Shown here: positions 9,401 through 17,230 of the stretch, piece after piece | Position numbering within the stretch: the stretch's first letter is position 1 | Layout: the number at the start of each line of letters is the position of its first letter | Notes under the pieces: model-generated | Told to the model about the DNA's origin: nothing | The model's database searches: none | Seen by the model: the letters and a program-made list of their open reading frames with translations, nothing else | Made by a program: the position numbers and the translations under genes | NCBI GenBank assembly: GCA_900128395.1 | Contig: LT649420.1 | Coordinates: 1-27,196, forward strand | Reading direction: 5' to 3' | From: Stramenopiles sp. TOSAG23-2 | Taxonomy: Eukaryota > Sar | Length of the DNA stretch: 27,196 nt

Positions 9401-10047
9401 TTATTGCTAGTGGACAAGCGACAGCTGGAGCTGCAATTGCACAGCCACAAATGATACCGCAACAATTACCAGTTGGTGGTGGAGGTGGTGGTGTGCCTCC
9501 ATTGGCTTTACAACCTGGAGCACAAGGAGGTGGTGGCGGCGGTGGTGGTACAGCAGCAGACTTGGCGCCATTAGCACAAGGTGAAGAAGATCCAGGCTTA
9601 GCGCTTGCAAATTTAAAATTAGAAGAGTTAGAAAGTTGGGTACGTCATGGACATTACAAGAAATTAAAAGAGGCATTAAAAAATGTACCAGACAGGCGTT
9701 TCGACCCGCATATGGTCGATTCTCAATATTTGCCAGACTTTGGCACTCAATATACATCTGATTATGAGCGAGCAACATTCCATATGAATAAAGTTGATTC
9801 GCATGGTAATACTTTGATGTTATTAGCAGCGCAAAACGGCGCTTTGAAGATCGCCAAGTTGTTACTTAAAAAAGGGGCAAATGCAAATCATCAAAATAAA
9901 CAAGGTCAATGTGCATTACATTACGCAATGGAATACAATTATTTCGATATGGGTACATGGTTAGCAGATGGTGAAAATGGTGCTGGTGCAGATGATACAT
10001 TAGAAAACCAGTTCCAGTTAACGCCATATGATGGGTTGGGAGTGTAA
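3475..10047 (+). CDS. Giant scaffold: pseudo-receiver, pseudo-hydrolase, IQ, SAM, ankyrin (2190 aa)
   Basis: This is a single uninterrupted 6.6-kb frame. Residues 1-700 are mostly unrecognised, with Cys clusters at about 350 (WCPGDYC) and 485 (CKVCSHC). Residues about 703-840 are a response-regulator receiver fold. It keeps the acidic pair (D711, E712), T802 and K824, but Ser755 replaces the phospho-accepting Asp (DAILASRALPGIDG). Residues about 920-1215 are an alpha/beta hydrolase fold. Its nucleophile elbow reads GFGNG (Gly1027 instead of Ser), Asn1158 sits at the acid position, and His1199 is kept. Residues about 1450-1600 hold six IQ motifs (for example VQRNWRGMMGRRR), predicted calmodulin or light-chain sites. 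A charged coiled coil (about 1625-1770), Gly-rich linkers, a SAM domain (about 1903-1975) and C-terminal ankyrin repeats (about 2100-2190) follow. I infer a Ca2+/calmodulin-responsive scaffold rather than an enzyme. The start ATG has AAG before it and no upstream alternative. Confidence 0.9.
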   Translation: MAPVNRPPGWIYHALWKHHASERCRVCIPDTLLISEGTPVRWLFTSRTGEVVRKRAIDIKSVRERFVKIGLLDSKNERRYTAMCRRKTDSSTKPQLLDAAELGPFMAREMASDPNLIAIQSYVHAKGGVGVVYRNEYTVTNDMGKVVTATYKITRFTEDGEEKVSEPIINKVTRLNKELDVNTRAIVRFIETQHRMKILKLTGEYIVDADHRVWFTWANNIVTTSGAEAVDLRLVEGLQGMPRTRKGEESAQDKARAEHEKRRRLRRAHRAQIANERERSPPRDAFDDQETVEMQLGDAMRLLEEEEHQDMFGKSSRSGQASTISSKHSRKKNDHFHVKAMTKRENRKWCPGDYCDFHIEEPDSLYGEEKKSGSGGGAEKLFSIAERSRLADRLGSSTALDDMLKHQHGHGRTGDSFSLTFKSIALARREKRGIQHQEGIDENDLLEIETGVSRKTNAQRFKEHEVKRRNMGLEGGAANFYKSCKVCSHCYVVYSTLDRARELLRMREDEARAAKAARLMASSNVPLLEDMSSQFDADVRAKAHAMGGDTENLKFGVHTNRRPQMAQKQHDPNDMINPNNPSNLLLPSVATVEMGGSIETSPVGITKKSTQAAEQERLARSQSMPWGGAESTALRNPKNKLRERRRQRALTKGNAKMDRFEGLEEYIRKDTKQEVKEESLAESSIDDEDVNNIWKEDTANVEDHGVVLLVDEEPPTRTHCLSVLENNFFEVDVATDGLRALEMVKERKYDAILASRALPGIDGVELTKLVRKMEADEEAALPPPKFGEKPRKVQRVPMIAFTDMASQEDLRLYMEVGMDGCVSKPLNEQALLATMAAAVPHHKGPTQRRSPQGLKHKGSSTGGGRHQPNYRAPQGGRGGDRLRASTTKLKMASSTSIVNKSLTLPVPMITAVTGGIFQMDADTAIPYTVIGKRHENSRLFNFVICQDLFDTCETMQIFFRPIISKYPGMQVLVWNYPGQAFSEWRKDVTLNNKYLAGCLDALLRHLGADGTAEFRTDGSPFYLVGFGNGGNIASYFGCHYASSGPFSMSLRAILLLNGFSYVGPHLAGVLHDCMNVFACSPANRPDLPVYFWTRFLFSASYLTRVSAPLALNLYTAVHNPITLEGRIQLCQGALANTDLRTPLRNLHYPLIAVHSAQNGLVKPSHIAAIVDSRGGEVRSLQKALKYRKKVCVIWMKAGHELFQECRKPLSNLMEQLATGFHETHDVSFFPQNAGPGSTIKTMNGGSTGQLNALVDQSILSGGISASMSGNIGGFGGGSMKSPSLNSGKKQGVRTAQAQGEMFEDKFIDNILGTLHDVRQENGASNNPFQPSVENVRNRAEDLQRQQQEQQWQDYQRKTQSNLAQASTGSLPRPTSGSTRRKKTSWDRDRHGLDAKSTLDPAHPSFERRSNRVYSEGSGSKIYPADFPEVKEYMRWRVQRNMKRLRKLTAAAECIQKAFRAFMARTMVQRMREERAALFVQRNWRGMMGRRRYWAKKKEEWAVRLLQRNWRGKQGRESFLQKKKERAAAISVQRVFRGRLAKRRVNSIRARREKSAIYVQKAFRAKMAREYAFRLREQRNAAIELQRVWRGCLGRRRAALERDKYLFSKAQSQGIEFGRQMLLEHKLHGTRLQSEVALLTREKVESEDQVEALLKEIAQFEEGVRQLEKEMHELSKVETEAKGVLDEDARVELREQKMRLDREFSIMLQKIADRKDQLTNLEAKLQTLDRHRQAKEEELRDLERKLVVLLEEQQKELEQIKQRQERRGERFISDDPNAGAIIAAGIGAAPENGEGGGGGGGGGFKGPSPQQQQQAAALMQSTETLMKFGFMSMSLTYFSSLNMIRAMRATGALETLMAGKAMSGGPLALISEGGQPGAKMAGLGGANFKPGLRNGQLPGQEEEDPRAWSVEDVGEWLSSLALGQYRESFADAAVDGAFLMDLNDADLRNTLGIDHSLHRKKIINSIGRLRQQVQMDLIASGQATAGAAIAQPQMIPQQLPVGGGGGGVPPLALQPGAQGGGGGGGGTAADLAPLAQGEEDPGLALANLKLEELESWVRHGHYKKLKEALKNVPDRRFDPHMVDSQYLPDFGTQYTSDYERATFHMNKVDSHGNTLMLLAAQNGALKIAKLLLKKGANANHQNKQGQCALHYAMEYNYFDMGTWLADGENGAGADDTLENQFQLTPYDGLGV

Positions 10048-10289
10048 AGATTTAAAGATTAATGAAATATATTTTACGACGTTCGTATTATAAAAATGAA
10101 TTTTTAAATTTAATTTTTTTACCGTACACACTAAATTTCTACGAAGCTTATTATATTTTTTTTTTTACACGTAATATTATATTACGAATCGTATGATATG
10201 ACAATGTGGGGGATATACATTTTTTATAAAAATGTTTTATTTATAATATTAAGATCCACACAAAATAAAATAAAAAAATACAATTTTTT

Positions 10290-11930
10290 TTAAACTTTAC
10301 TAAACTCCGTAGACCTTTGTGCAGGTCGATACACTACAAATGAAAAATCTGTTGGAAATGATCCTGGATTTAATACGTCGCATTTTTGATAAGTTGAATG
10401 ATATTGATCATAATAATCGCCCAAGATAACCATATCAGGCAGCGGGTACAACCGTAATGCATTATCATAATTCCAATACACAGGTTGTACAGATAATGGT
10501 AATGGACATAAATGACTTTGATCCATAAGTGTCTTGACCAAATGATCTGTAATGACATCAGCCGTATCGTGTTCCTCGTTATCACTATCAATATTATTAT
10601 TTATAATTACTGGTGGAATTATGCAATGTCTGCGCATTTTATTTAAAATATTCTGCCTTGATACAACAATTTCTTGCGTATAATAACGGATGCGACATGG
10701 ATTTGAAGCAAAACGAACATTTGCAAGCTTTTCTTTAATACCTTTGACAAAATAATCAGGTAATGGATGCCGTGGTAGAACATTCCCTGCACCTGGATCA
10801 TTCGGCCCAGGAACGAAAATAAATCTTGATGATTGTGCTATTTCCGGAAATTTCAATATTAAATCCCCTAAATCATCAAAGAGCCTTTTAAATTGTGCAA
10901 CATCATCTTTTCCTTGCCCAAATGGTCTGGACGTGAAATCACCAAGAAAAACAAATAATTTAGGTATCGTTAAACTTTGTGTATACCCTAAGAAAATCGC
11001 TCCTAATTTATCCATCACCAATGGATTATCCAAATTCACGTCAGAAAATATTACAAAGATTGAATCATCTGCTTCTTGTTCCATTCGTAACATTTCTTGT
11101 TCCTCCTGAGCGGTATACCCCATTAATTTTGGAAGATCTAATGTACTCATGGCTGTTAATGTTTCTACACGATCCTCTGGTGGTGGAAAACCAATAGCTT
11201 TTACATAAAAAATATTTTCATGCAAAATACCATCAGCAACAACAATACACCCTTCTGTAAATAAACCAGCAGTCGGCTTTACATTTTGTAAATTCAATCG
11301 AATATTGCCATTTAAATCTTCTAGATAGAAGATGCCTTCCTCGCGTTGTGTTAACATCCCAAGTAAATTTTTACGCCCAGATAAACCAACTAAAGAGTCT
11401 AAAGACGTCAACTCAACATATTGTCTTGGTGCTGATGAACTTGAAAGTTTATTGTTACCAAATGTTGGTTTTGAAAAATTTTTATTGCGCATTATACGCT
11501 GATTTACTAGTTCTAATCTCTCGCGATACATCTGGGTTTTTGAAATTGCCGAGGCATGCAAACTATGTTGTTGTGAACGGTCGCCAAAATAAAAGCTTTT
11601 GTTAACAGCACTATATTGAACAATTGGTGTATCAAAAGCAGATATGACTGAAATACTTTCATTTGCAATATCATCTTCTTCACGAGTAAGTTCAGCAACA
11701 ACCGTTTCTATCATATTTATATTTACAACGCTGCTATTTTCATTACTAATTTCTATTTTTTTAGTAACAGCATCCAATATAAGTTCCATTGCCTCTACCG
11801 GTTCAACTTCATTTTTTAAAACATTTTGAACAGCAAATACTGCTTCCTTTTGCAATATTAAGCCTAAACTACGAAATCGTTTGCTAATTTGCCTTGTTGT
11901 AAGACTTTGACTTTGAATAGGATGATTCAT
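10290..11930 (-). CDS. POLE2: DNA polymerase epsilon subunit 2 (B subunit)
   Basis: This is the non-catalytic B subunit of the leading-strand replicative polymerase. It bridges the catalytic subunit to the CMG helicase. At 546 aa it is close to the human length of about 527. The N-terminal about 75 residues form the helical Dpoe2NT region. An OB-fold region lies around residues 170-250 (LVGLSGRKNLLGMLTQREEG). The rest is the calcineurin-like phosphoesterase fold that is inactive in all B subunits. Diagnostic motifs are FLGDFTSRPF, FVPGPNDPGAGNVLPRHPLP, NPCRIRYYTQEIVVSRQ, LCPLPLSVQPVYWNYD and LNPGSFPTDFSFVVYRP, matching family blocks closely. It is intronless. It is convergent with the scaffold gene (242-base gap) and divergent from adenylate kinase. 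A candidate E2F-type site lies 250 bases upstream. Confidence 0.95.
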   Translation of the reverse strand: MNHPIQSQSLTTRQISKRFRSLGLILQKEAVFAVQNVLKNEVEPVEAMELILDAVTKKIEISNENSSVVNINMIETVVAELTREEDDIANESISVISAFDTPIVQYSAVNKSFYFGDRSQQHSLHASAISKTQMYRERLELVNQRIMRNKNFSKPTFGNNKLSSSSAPRQYVELTSLDSLVGLSGRKNLLGMLTQREEGIFYLEDLNGNIRLNLQNVKPTAGLFTEGCIVVADGILHENIFYVKAIGFPPPEDRVETLTAMSTLDLPKLMGYTAQEEQEMLRMEQEADDSIFVIFSDVNLDNPLVMDKLGAIFLGYTQSLTIPKLFVFLGDFTSRPFGQGKDDVAQFKRLFDDLGDLILKFPEIAQSSRFIFVPGPNDPGAGNVLPRHPLPDYFVKGIKEKLANVRFASNPCRIRYYTQEIVVSRQNILNKMRRHCIIPPVIINNNIDSDNEEHDTADVITDHLVKTLMDQSHLCPLPLSVQPVYWNYDNALRLYPLPDMVILGDYYDQYHSTYQKCDVLNPGSFPTDFSFVVYRPAQRSTEFSKV

Positions 11931-12738
11931 TATATTATATATACGTATATATTTTTTTCAAAAAGTGAATGGGATATATTCACTTGTGTGATTTATTCAA
12001 AATAATGATTTTAAATATATAGGATGAAGATGGTCCACCTTGTGTGTTTAATTTCTGATAGAAACATATATACCGCATATAATATTATACAGTCTGTTAC
12101 CTACATTCATTTCATCTTAGTCTTTATACTTCATTTGTAAAATAAGAAATTAAAATCGATCTTGAAAAAATTCAAACTTGTTTTTTGCCGCCGCGATCGA
12201 AAAAAAAACCAAAAAAAAATTAAAATAGTCGACTAAAATCACAAAATAACCAGGAAGATGTCCACATAGATTAACATATAAATAACATCAAGTGTTATTT
12301 AATACTAACTATCTAAATATCCGAAATGATCATAATTCTAATAATAGTAAAATTATATTAAAACTTGTCACAGACATATTTTTCACTTCCCATATTTCCA
12401 ATATTATAAATACGCGAGAACCACACACAAGGCAAAAAAAAAGTTAGACGCCGCGCTTTCCACAGCTTTCAACATCTTTGTGTCCGATGTGTATGATATG
12501 CCCGTATACTATCTGGCTAGTCTATCAAGTATTGATACGCCTATCTACGGACCCATAAATACCCCGACGAAGAAATTATAGATCTATCTTTTTATAATAA
12601 ATATACATAAACAAACTAAAAAGAATGTATATGGTATAGATCTACAAATACTTGTCAAAAAACAAAAAAACAAACAAACGTATATAGTATAACTAAGGGA
12701 AAAAGAAATAAAGATAATAATCGTAAATAATAATAATC
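11931..12738. other. Bidirectional promoter region between POLE2 and adenylate kinase
   Basis: This 808-base AT-rich spacer lies between divergent starts and must contain both promoters. Two short GC-rich islands stand out: GCCGCCGCGATCG at 12187-12199 and a GACGCCGCGC block near 12448. No coding frame, tRNA-like fold or long repeat is visible. Confidence 0.55.
12184..12191 (+). promoter_or_regulatory. Candidate E2F/DP site upstream of POLE2
   Basis: TTTGCCGC matches the E2F consensus TTTSSCGC and sits in a GC-rich patch within an AT-rich spacer, about 250 bases upstream of the POLE2 start. POLE2 is a classical E2F target in animals and plants. A single 8-mer match is weak evidence on its own. 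Confidence 0.25.
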
Positions 12739-13536
12739 ATGAGTAATTCAACTATGCAATTAATAGGTGCTGCAGCTGTAGCAGCTGTTGCCGGATATGT
12801 ATTTGGCTCGTCTGCTTCTACGGACAAAAAAAAACAATGGCGTAAAGTTGTTATGCTATTTGGACCACCAGGCGCAGGTAAAGGTACACAAGCACCAAAA
12901 ATTGTGGAGAAATTAAGATTACCACACTTGTCCACCGGTGATATGTTACGTGCAGCAGTAGCAGCACAAACGGAAGTTGGTAAAAAAGCAAAAGCATTGA
13001 TGTCATCCGGTCAACTTGTTACTGATGATATTGTTATTGGTATTATCAGAGACAGAATTAACGAATCAGACTGTGGTTGGGGATTTATTCTTGATGGCTT
13101 CCCACGTACTTTGCCACAAGCAGAAGCATTAGACAAAATGCTTACTGATGGATATGGTGAAACCGTTACCACAGTTGTAAACTTTTCTATCCCTGATGAA
13201 GTTTTGGAAGAGCGTATCTGCGGTCGCTGGATCCATAAAAAAAGTGGACGTTCTTACCACGTCAAAAATGCGAAACCAAAATCATTAGTAGCAGCTGGCG
13301 CTGGTGCAAAACCATCTGCAGCTAATATGAAAGATGATGTGACTGGTGAAGATTTGATGCAACGTTCTGATGATAATAGTTCTGCATTGAAAAAACGTTT
13401 GTCTGAGTACCACAGCAAAACAACACCAATTCTGAACCATTATAACACCAGTGGTGTCGATGGTGTAGTTGTAAAAATCAATGCAAATCAAGCAGCTGAT
13501 AAAGTATGGAGTGATGTTGATTCCATCGAGTTTTAA
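12739..13536 (+). CDS. ADK: Adenylate kinase, eukaryotic long form with N-terminal hydrophobic anchor
   Basis: It catalyses ATP + AMP = 2 ADP. The P-loop is [12 protein letters not shown] (from residue 42), followed by [10 protein letters not shown] and [14 protein letters not shown], which bind AMP. The LID domain begins [13 protein letters not shown] and ends [15 protein letters not shown], the long eukaryotic non-zinc type as in mitochondrial or cytosolic AK2. The 265-aa protein has two additions. The first is an N-terminal hydrophobic Ala/Gly helix ([16 protein letters not shown], residues about 8-23) followed by lysines, which reads as a membrane anchor or an organelle-targeting leader. 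The second is an Ala-rich insert of about 12 residues in the LID between NAKPK and MKDD. It is intronless, divergent from POLE2 and convergent with cystathionine beta-synthase. The family is certain but the compartment is inferred. Confidence 0.95.
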   Translation: MSNSTMQLIGAAAVAAVAGYVFGSSASTDKKKQWRKVVMLFGPPGAGKGTQAPKIVEKLRLPHLSTGDMLRAAVAAQTEVGKKAKALMSSGQLVTDDIVIGIIRDRINESDCGWGFILDGFPRTLPQAEALDKMLTDGYGETVTTVVNFSIPDEVLEERICGRWIHKKSGRSYHVKNAKPKSLVAAGAGAKPSAANMKDDVTGEDLMQRSDDNSSALKKRLSEYHSKTTPILNHYNTSGVDGVVVKINANQAADKVWSDVDSIEF

Positions 13537-14005
13537 ATTTGTCAAGTATCATAATACATATATATGATACACACACTAAAACGGCGTGCGCATAATTTTA
13601 AATTACATCGTGCATGTAGATATATGATTTATATAAAATATATGTACGTATACGTGTAGTTTATGTTATAATCTGTATGTTTAGATATTTGAGTTGGTTA
13701 TAAAGAAAGGTATAGGAGGAAAATATAAGAGAGATGACGACGTATTAAGAAAAACATTTTTTATATAATTTTAAATCACAGGGAGAGAATCTAATATTTT
13801 TCATTTTTTATTTTTATATTTTATATCATGTATTTTTTTTATTTTTTATGCATATCATATAATATTTTACACCACAGCCTCGCCACACAGCAAGACTCCT
13901 CTCTGCTGTTGTCTTCTTCTTTTGTTCACCCTACTCTCCTCTCTTTTTTGGTTCTTTTGGCTCCTCATTAAAAATATAACTTTTTATATTTTTTTGTCAA
14001 AAGAT
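13537..14005. other. Convergent 3' spacer, pyrimidine-rich near the CBS end
   Basis: The spacer lies between the stop codons of adenylate kinase and cystathionine beta-synthase. It is AT-rich, with a CT-rich stretch at about 13890-13965 that would be a purine-rich 3' UTR segment on the CBS transcript. I see no gene. Confidence 0.5.
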
Positions 14006-15589
14006 TTATTCAGAATAAAATAAACCTTTTGAATTCAAATAGTTCATTAAATCAATTCGTGTAACAATACCTGAAACTACAGTTTTGCTTGAAACATCAC
14101 CTTGATCATCATAACTTTGCTGTGTAGTTGTAACAAGTGCAAATGGATACGATTCAAAGATAGTTGCTAATTGGCCTAAAGTAGTTTGGCTGGTAACCAT
14201 TTGGTGCTTTTTATACAAGCATTTTTCGCATGGATCTTCGGTTTTTACTCTACCACTTAAAATGTATGATGATAAATTGCCTTCCGTAACAACACCTAAC
14301 ACGGTTCCATTGCTATCAACGACTGGTAATTGGGAATATCCATTCTTTTTTAAAATATCAACTACTTTCACACATGGCACTTTTGGTGAAACGGTGACAG
14401 GCATAGAAAAATTCATCATACCAAGAGTATGCGTTGCCCATTGAGAACGTTTGCTTGCATTAGGATCAGGCATGAAACCATTTAATACCATCCAATCATC
14501 CAATAAAAATTTTGTCATGTAATTTCTTGTGGAATCTGGCAATAGAGTAACAATTCTTTTTCCTGCACCCATTTTTTTCGCCACTTCCACTGCGGCCCAT
14601 ACATTAGCACCACATGAACCACCAACTAACATACCTTCTTCACGAATTAATCGTTTTGATGTTAATAATGAATCCTTATCACTAGTTTTAATCCAATAAT
14701 CTACAATTTCGCGATCTAAAACGTTTGGAATAAAATCATATCCAGTACCTTCCACTTTGTAGGAAACGAGACGATTGAAGTCGTTCAAACTATCTGGTTC
14801 TGCCAAGATACTACCAATTGGGTCGACACCAACTACAACACAATCTGGGACACGTTCTTTAATTTTACGTGCAATTCCTGTTAATGTACCACCAGTACCA
14901 GCACCAAGAACAAGCGCATCAAGTTTCCCATCGCATTGATCCAAGATTTCCTCTGCGGTACCATCATAGTGCGCTAATGGATTGGATGGGTTGCCGTATT
15001 GATCAAGAATAGTTGCATCTTCGATTTCTTTTTGCAAACGATTTGCAACACCAATGTGGCTATCTGGGGAGTCAAATGCTGCTTCAGTTGGTGTTCGTAC
15101 GATTTCTGAACCTAACGCAGTCAAAACATTTACTTTTTCCGCACTCATTTTTTCTGGCAAAGTTACGATCATTTTGTAACCTTTGACAGCAGCAGATAAC
15201 GCCAATCCAATGCCGGTATTGCCACTTGTTGGCTCGATGATCGTATCGCCTGGTTTAATACGTCCAGCCTTTTCTGCATCTTCAAACATACGTCTGCCAA
15301 TTCTATCTTTAACTGAACCACCAGCATTAAAATATTCACACTTAACTAAAATTTCACAACCAGTGTCTTTACCAATACGGTTTAAACGCACAAGTGGTGT
15401 ATTACCAATAGCTTCCAATATATTGTTCATGATTTTGCTGTTTTTCTTGGAAGGTACAGTTGTATGTGGATTTTTTTCCGTCGTCCCTGGAAACCAAGTA
15501 CATTTTGCTGGTCCATCACCTTGATATCTATTTTTACGATAATCAGAACCAGGTGCAGTTTTTTGTGGTATTTTTGTCATTGATGCCAT
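14006..15589 (-). CDS. CBS: Cystathionine beta-synthase with N-terminal heme-type motif
   Basis: This PLP enzyme of transsulfuration condenses serine and homocysteine to cystathionine. It has 527 aa and the full three-part animal-type layout. The N-terminus holds KCTWFPG (Cys30) and PHTT (His42), aligning with the heme Cys/His ligand pair of human CBS (Cys52, His65) but with one fewer residue between them. The catalytic core has GGSVKDR (PLP Lys94), [17 protein letters not shown], the phosphate loop [17 protein letters not shown] and [16 protein letters not shown]. Two C-terminal CBS domains (about residues 395-525) are the usual site of regulation by S-adenosylmethionine. The human CPGC redox motif reads VPDC here, so one Cys is missing. 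Met1 and Met4 are both possible starts and both keep Cys30. It is intronless. Confidence 0.96.
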   Translation of the reverse strand: MASMTKIPQKTAPGSDYRKNRYQGDGPAKCTWFPGTTEKNPHTTVPSKKNSKIMNNILEAIGNTPLVRLNRIGKDTGCEILVKCEYFNAGGSVKDRIGRRMFEDAEKAGRIKPGDTIIEPTSGNTGIGLALSAAVKGYKMIVTLPEKMSAEKVNVLTALGSEIVRTPTEAAFDSPDSHIGVANRLQKEIEDATILDQYGNPSNPLAHYDGTAEEILDQCDGKLDALVLGAGTGGTLTGIARKIKERVPDCVVVGVDPIGSILAEPDSLNDFNRLVSYKVEGTGYDFIPNVLDREIVDYWIKTSDKDSLLTSKRLIREEGMLVGGSCGANVWAAVEVAKKMGAGKRIVTLLPDSTRNYMTKFLLDDWMVLNGFMPDPNASKRSQWATHTLGMMNFSMPVTVSPKVPCVKVVDILKKNGYSQLPVVDSNGTVLGVVTEGNLSSYILSGRVKTEDPCEKCLYKKHQMVTSQTTLGQLATIFESYPFALVTTTQQSYDDQGDVSSKTVVSGIVTRIDLMNYLNSKGLFYSE

Positions 15590-16182
15590 GATTGATAGAT
15601 GTATATATATATATATATTCTGTTATATGTATGTATATTGTAGTTATTTTTAATTCGTACGTGATGTGAAAGATATATAATAAAACGTTCTTTTATAATA
15701 ATATTAATTAATATAATTCTTTTTATCTATGTCACACATGATGATCATCAATCTTCTGTATATATATGTAAACAACATCTATAATTTTTAAAAATAATCA
15801 TCCTTCTTTCTGCTGTTGAACGTCGTCATTTTTAAGGCACATCAATAATGGTATTTCCATCCTAATCCTATGTATCCCAGTTGAGTCTTACACCTTTCCA
15901 GCTTTCCTCTTTGTAACTAATGCTATGCCGTGCTAATTTATTTTTTTTTGAAGATCCTGTATGGTGTAAGATAATGGTACGTACCTAGTAGTGATCAATG
16001 CTGTTTCCATAGTATTGTAAAAACCTACAAGAAACATGAAAAAGTGCAAAGCATATTGGTGTAAAATGTTTCATTCTCTTTCCAAAAAAAACCCCCCATT
16101 GACATTCACATGATACAACATTGTGTTCCTATATATATATACTAATTTTCACGAAAAATTCTACTAAGAGACAAACGACCTA
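15590..16182. other. Spacer upstream of CBS
   Basis: This is the upstream flank of the CBS gene, beginning with a (TA)n run at 15603-15618. It is AT-rich, with a more mixed composition from about 15820 onward. I find no frame, RNA fold or repeat that I can support. Confidence 0.45.
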
Positions 16183-16420
16183 TCAGGGGATTTCAGTTTC
16201 TTTGAATATCAAGCCAAATGGTGGTGGTGCTAAGCACATTCCAATAGCATTTGCATGATTGTCTCTGTTGTCTAACATAGTGTTGCATTGTGATAATATA
16301 TGAGTGATTAAGTTGAAGTAGTTATGCAGATCCATCCCATTCTACTTGAAGTTTGCTCATTGCTTGTTTTGTACTAGCCATTAAGTGTTCAATAGTGGAA
16401 TCGTTAGGGAATGTTTCTGA
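16183..16420 (-). pseudogene. Broken coding fragment, possibly retroelement debris
   Basis: Read on the minus strand from 16420, an open frame with coding character (SETFPNDSTIEHLMASTKQA and onward to LQVEWDG) runs to a TAA at 16322-16324. One base out of phase, a second frame starts near 16335 (MDLHNYFNLITHILSQ) and runs to TGA at 16183-16185 (ending GLIFKETEIP). The two pieces look like one protein broken by a single-base frameshift. I recognise no domain. The fragment abuts, head to head, the retropepsin-like frame that starts at 16421 on the other strand, so it may be gag-like debris. That assignment is inference. Confidence 0.45.
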
Positions 16421-16870
16421 TCAAACTCATGTAATACAAATATTGAAATATTATTAAACCGAAGTTTCACTACCATAGTCCACAATCAACTAGCTCTCCT
16501 CGATACCGGCGCGGAAATCAACGTTATTGAAGCAAAGACATTAGCGAAAATTACGAGCCATTCTAGAAATTACAGAGAAAGAATGAGTGTGGCGACGAGT
16601 GCAGGAAAAGACGTAGTACGAGGAGTGGGAACCGTAGAAATAAATATCCAAGGCAGTTGGTGCAAATTTCGTGTATGGGAGAAATGTTCTTATCCAATCC
16701 TAATTGGACAACCGATATTGGAAAGAGGGTACTTGACATTTTCGTTCAAAGATCGCTTATACGTACTATCTAATCACATACCAAGAAGAATATCTAGACA
16801 AATAGGTTTGTTGCCATTATACCTTAATACAATCTCTGGAAAAAATAGCATGGACACAGTAAGGGCTTAA
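16421..16870 (+). pseudogene. Retropepsin-like aspartic protease fragment of an LTR-type retroelement
   Basis: An open frame of about 149 codons has no ATG at its head; the first internal ATG is at 16583. It contains LALLDTGAEINVIE at about 16490-16530, the DTGA active-site signature of retroviral-type aspartic proteases with flanking hydrophobic strands. It continues to VVRGVGTVEI (flap region) and YPILIGQPILERGYLTF, matching the second conserved block of the fold (usually ILG.DFL). No reverse transcriptase, integrase or LTR is visible nearby, so this is an isolated domain remnant ending in TAA. A host retropepsin-like gene with missing exons is the alternative. Confidence 0.7.
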
Positions 16871-16877
16871 AATAAAA

Positions 16878-16904
16878 TCAGGATTGGTCAGGATTGGTCA
16901 GGAT
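16878..16904. repeat. Short tandem repeat of GGATTGGTCA
   Basis: Two perfect copies of the 10-mer GGATTGGTCA (16881-16890, 16891-16900) are flanked by partial copies. The repeat lies directly after the stop of the retropepsin-like frame. Confidence 0.8.
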
Positions 16905-16967
16905 CTATTATATTTCACAGGGAATTATAATCTCCATCATTCGTGCATTCGATGGAGGAGGAAGAAG

Positions 16968-17149
16968 GAGGAAGATTTTGAGTCATTCAAGACCACGAAA
17001 TATCGATAATATATTATATATTGTAAAATTACCATCGAAGAGGTGTACATAGACGAATGAGGAAGATTTTGAGTCATTCAAGACCACGAAATATCGATAA
17101 TATATTATATATTGTAAAATTACCATCGAAGAGGTGTACATAGACGAAT
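16968..17149. repeat. Perfect 91-bp tandem duplication upstream of NOP9
   Basis: Bases 16968-17058 and 17059-17149 are identical 91-base units (start GAGGAAGATTTTGAGTCATT, end GTACATAGACGAAT). There are no differences by eye, implying a recent event or continued homogenisation. The array ends about 80 bases before the NOP9 ATG, so it doubles part of that gene's promoter or 5' leader. Confidence 0.9.
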
Positions 17150-17230
17150 ACACAATTCAATCAACAACAACAGCAACATCATTTTGCAGTGGACAGAACT
17201 TCAAAAGATAGAACGGATATACAAGAAACC

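Noticed and set aside
9407-9778. 123-codon minus-strand frame rich in His/Leu
   Set aside because: It is a shadow of the scaffold's linker and ankyrin region, and the sense strand is clearly coding.
15183-15524. 113-codon plus-strand frame opposite the CBS catalytic core
   Set aside because: It is antisense to the highly conserved PLP domain, so it is a shadow.
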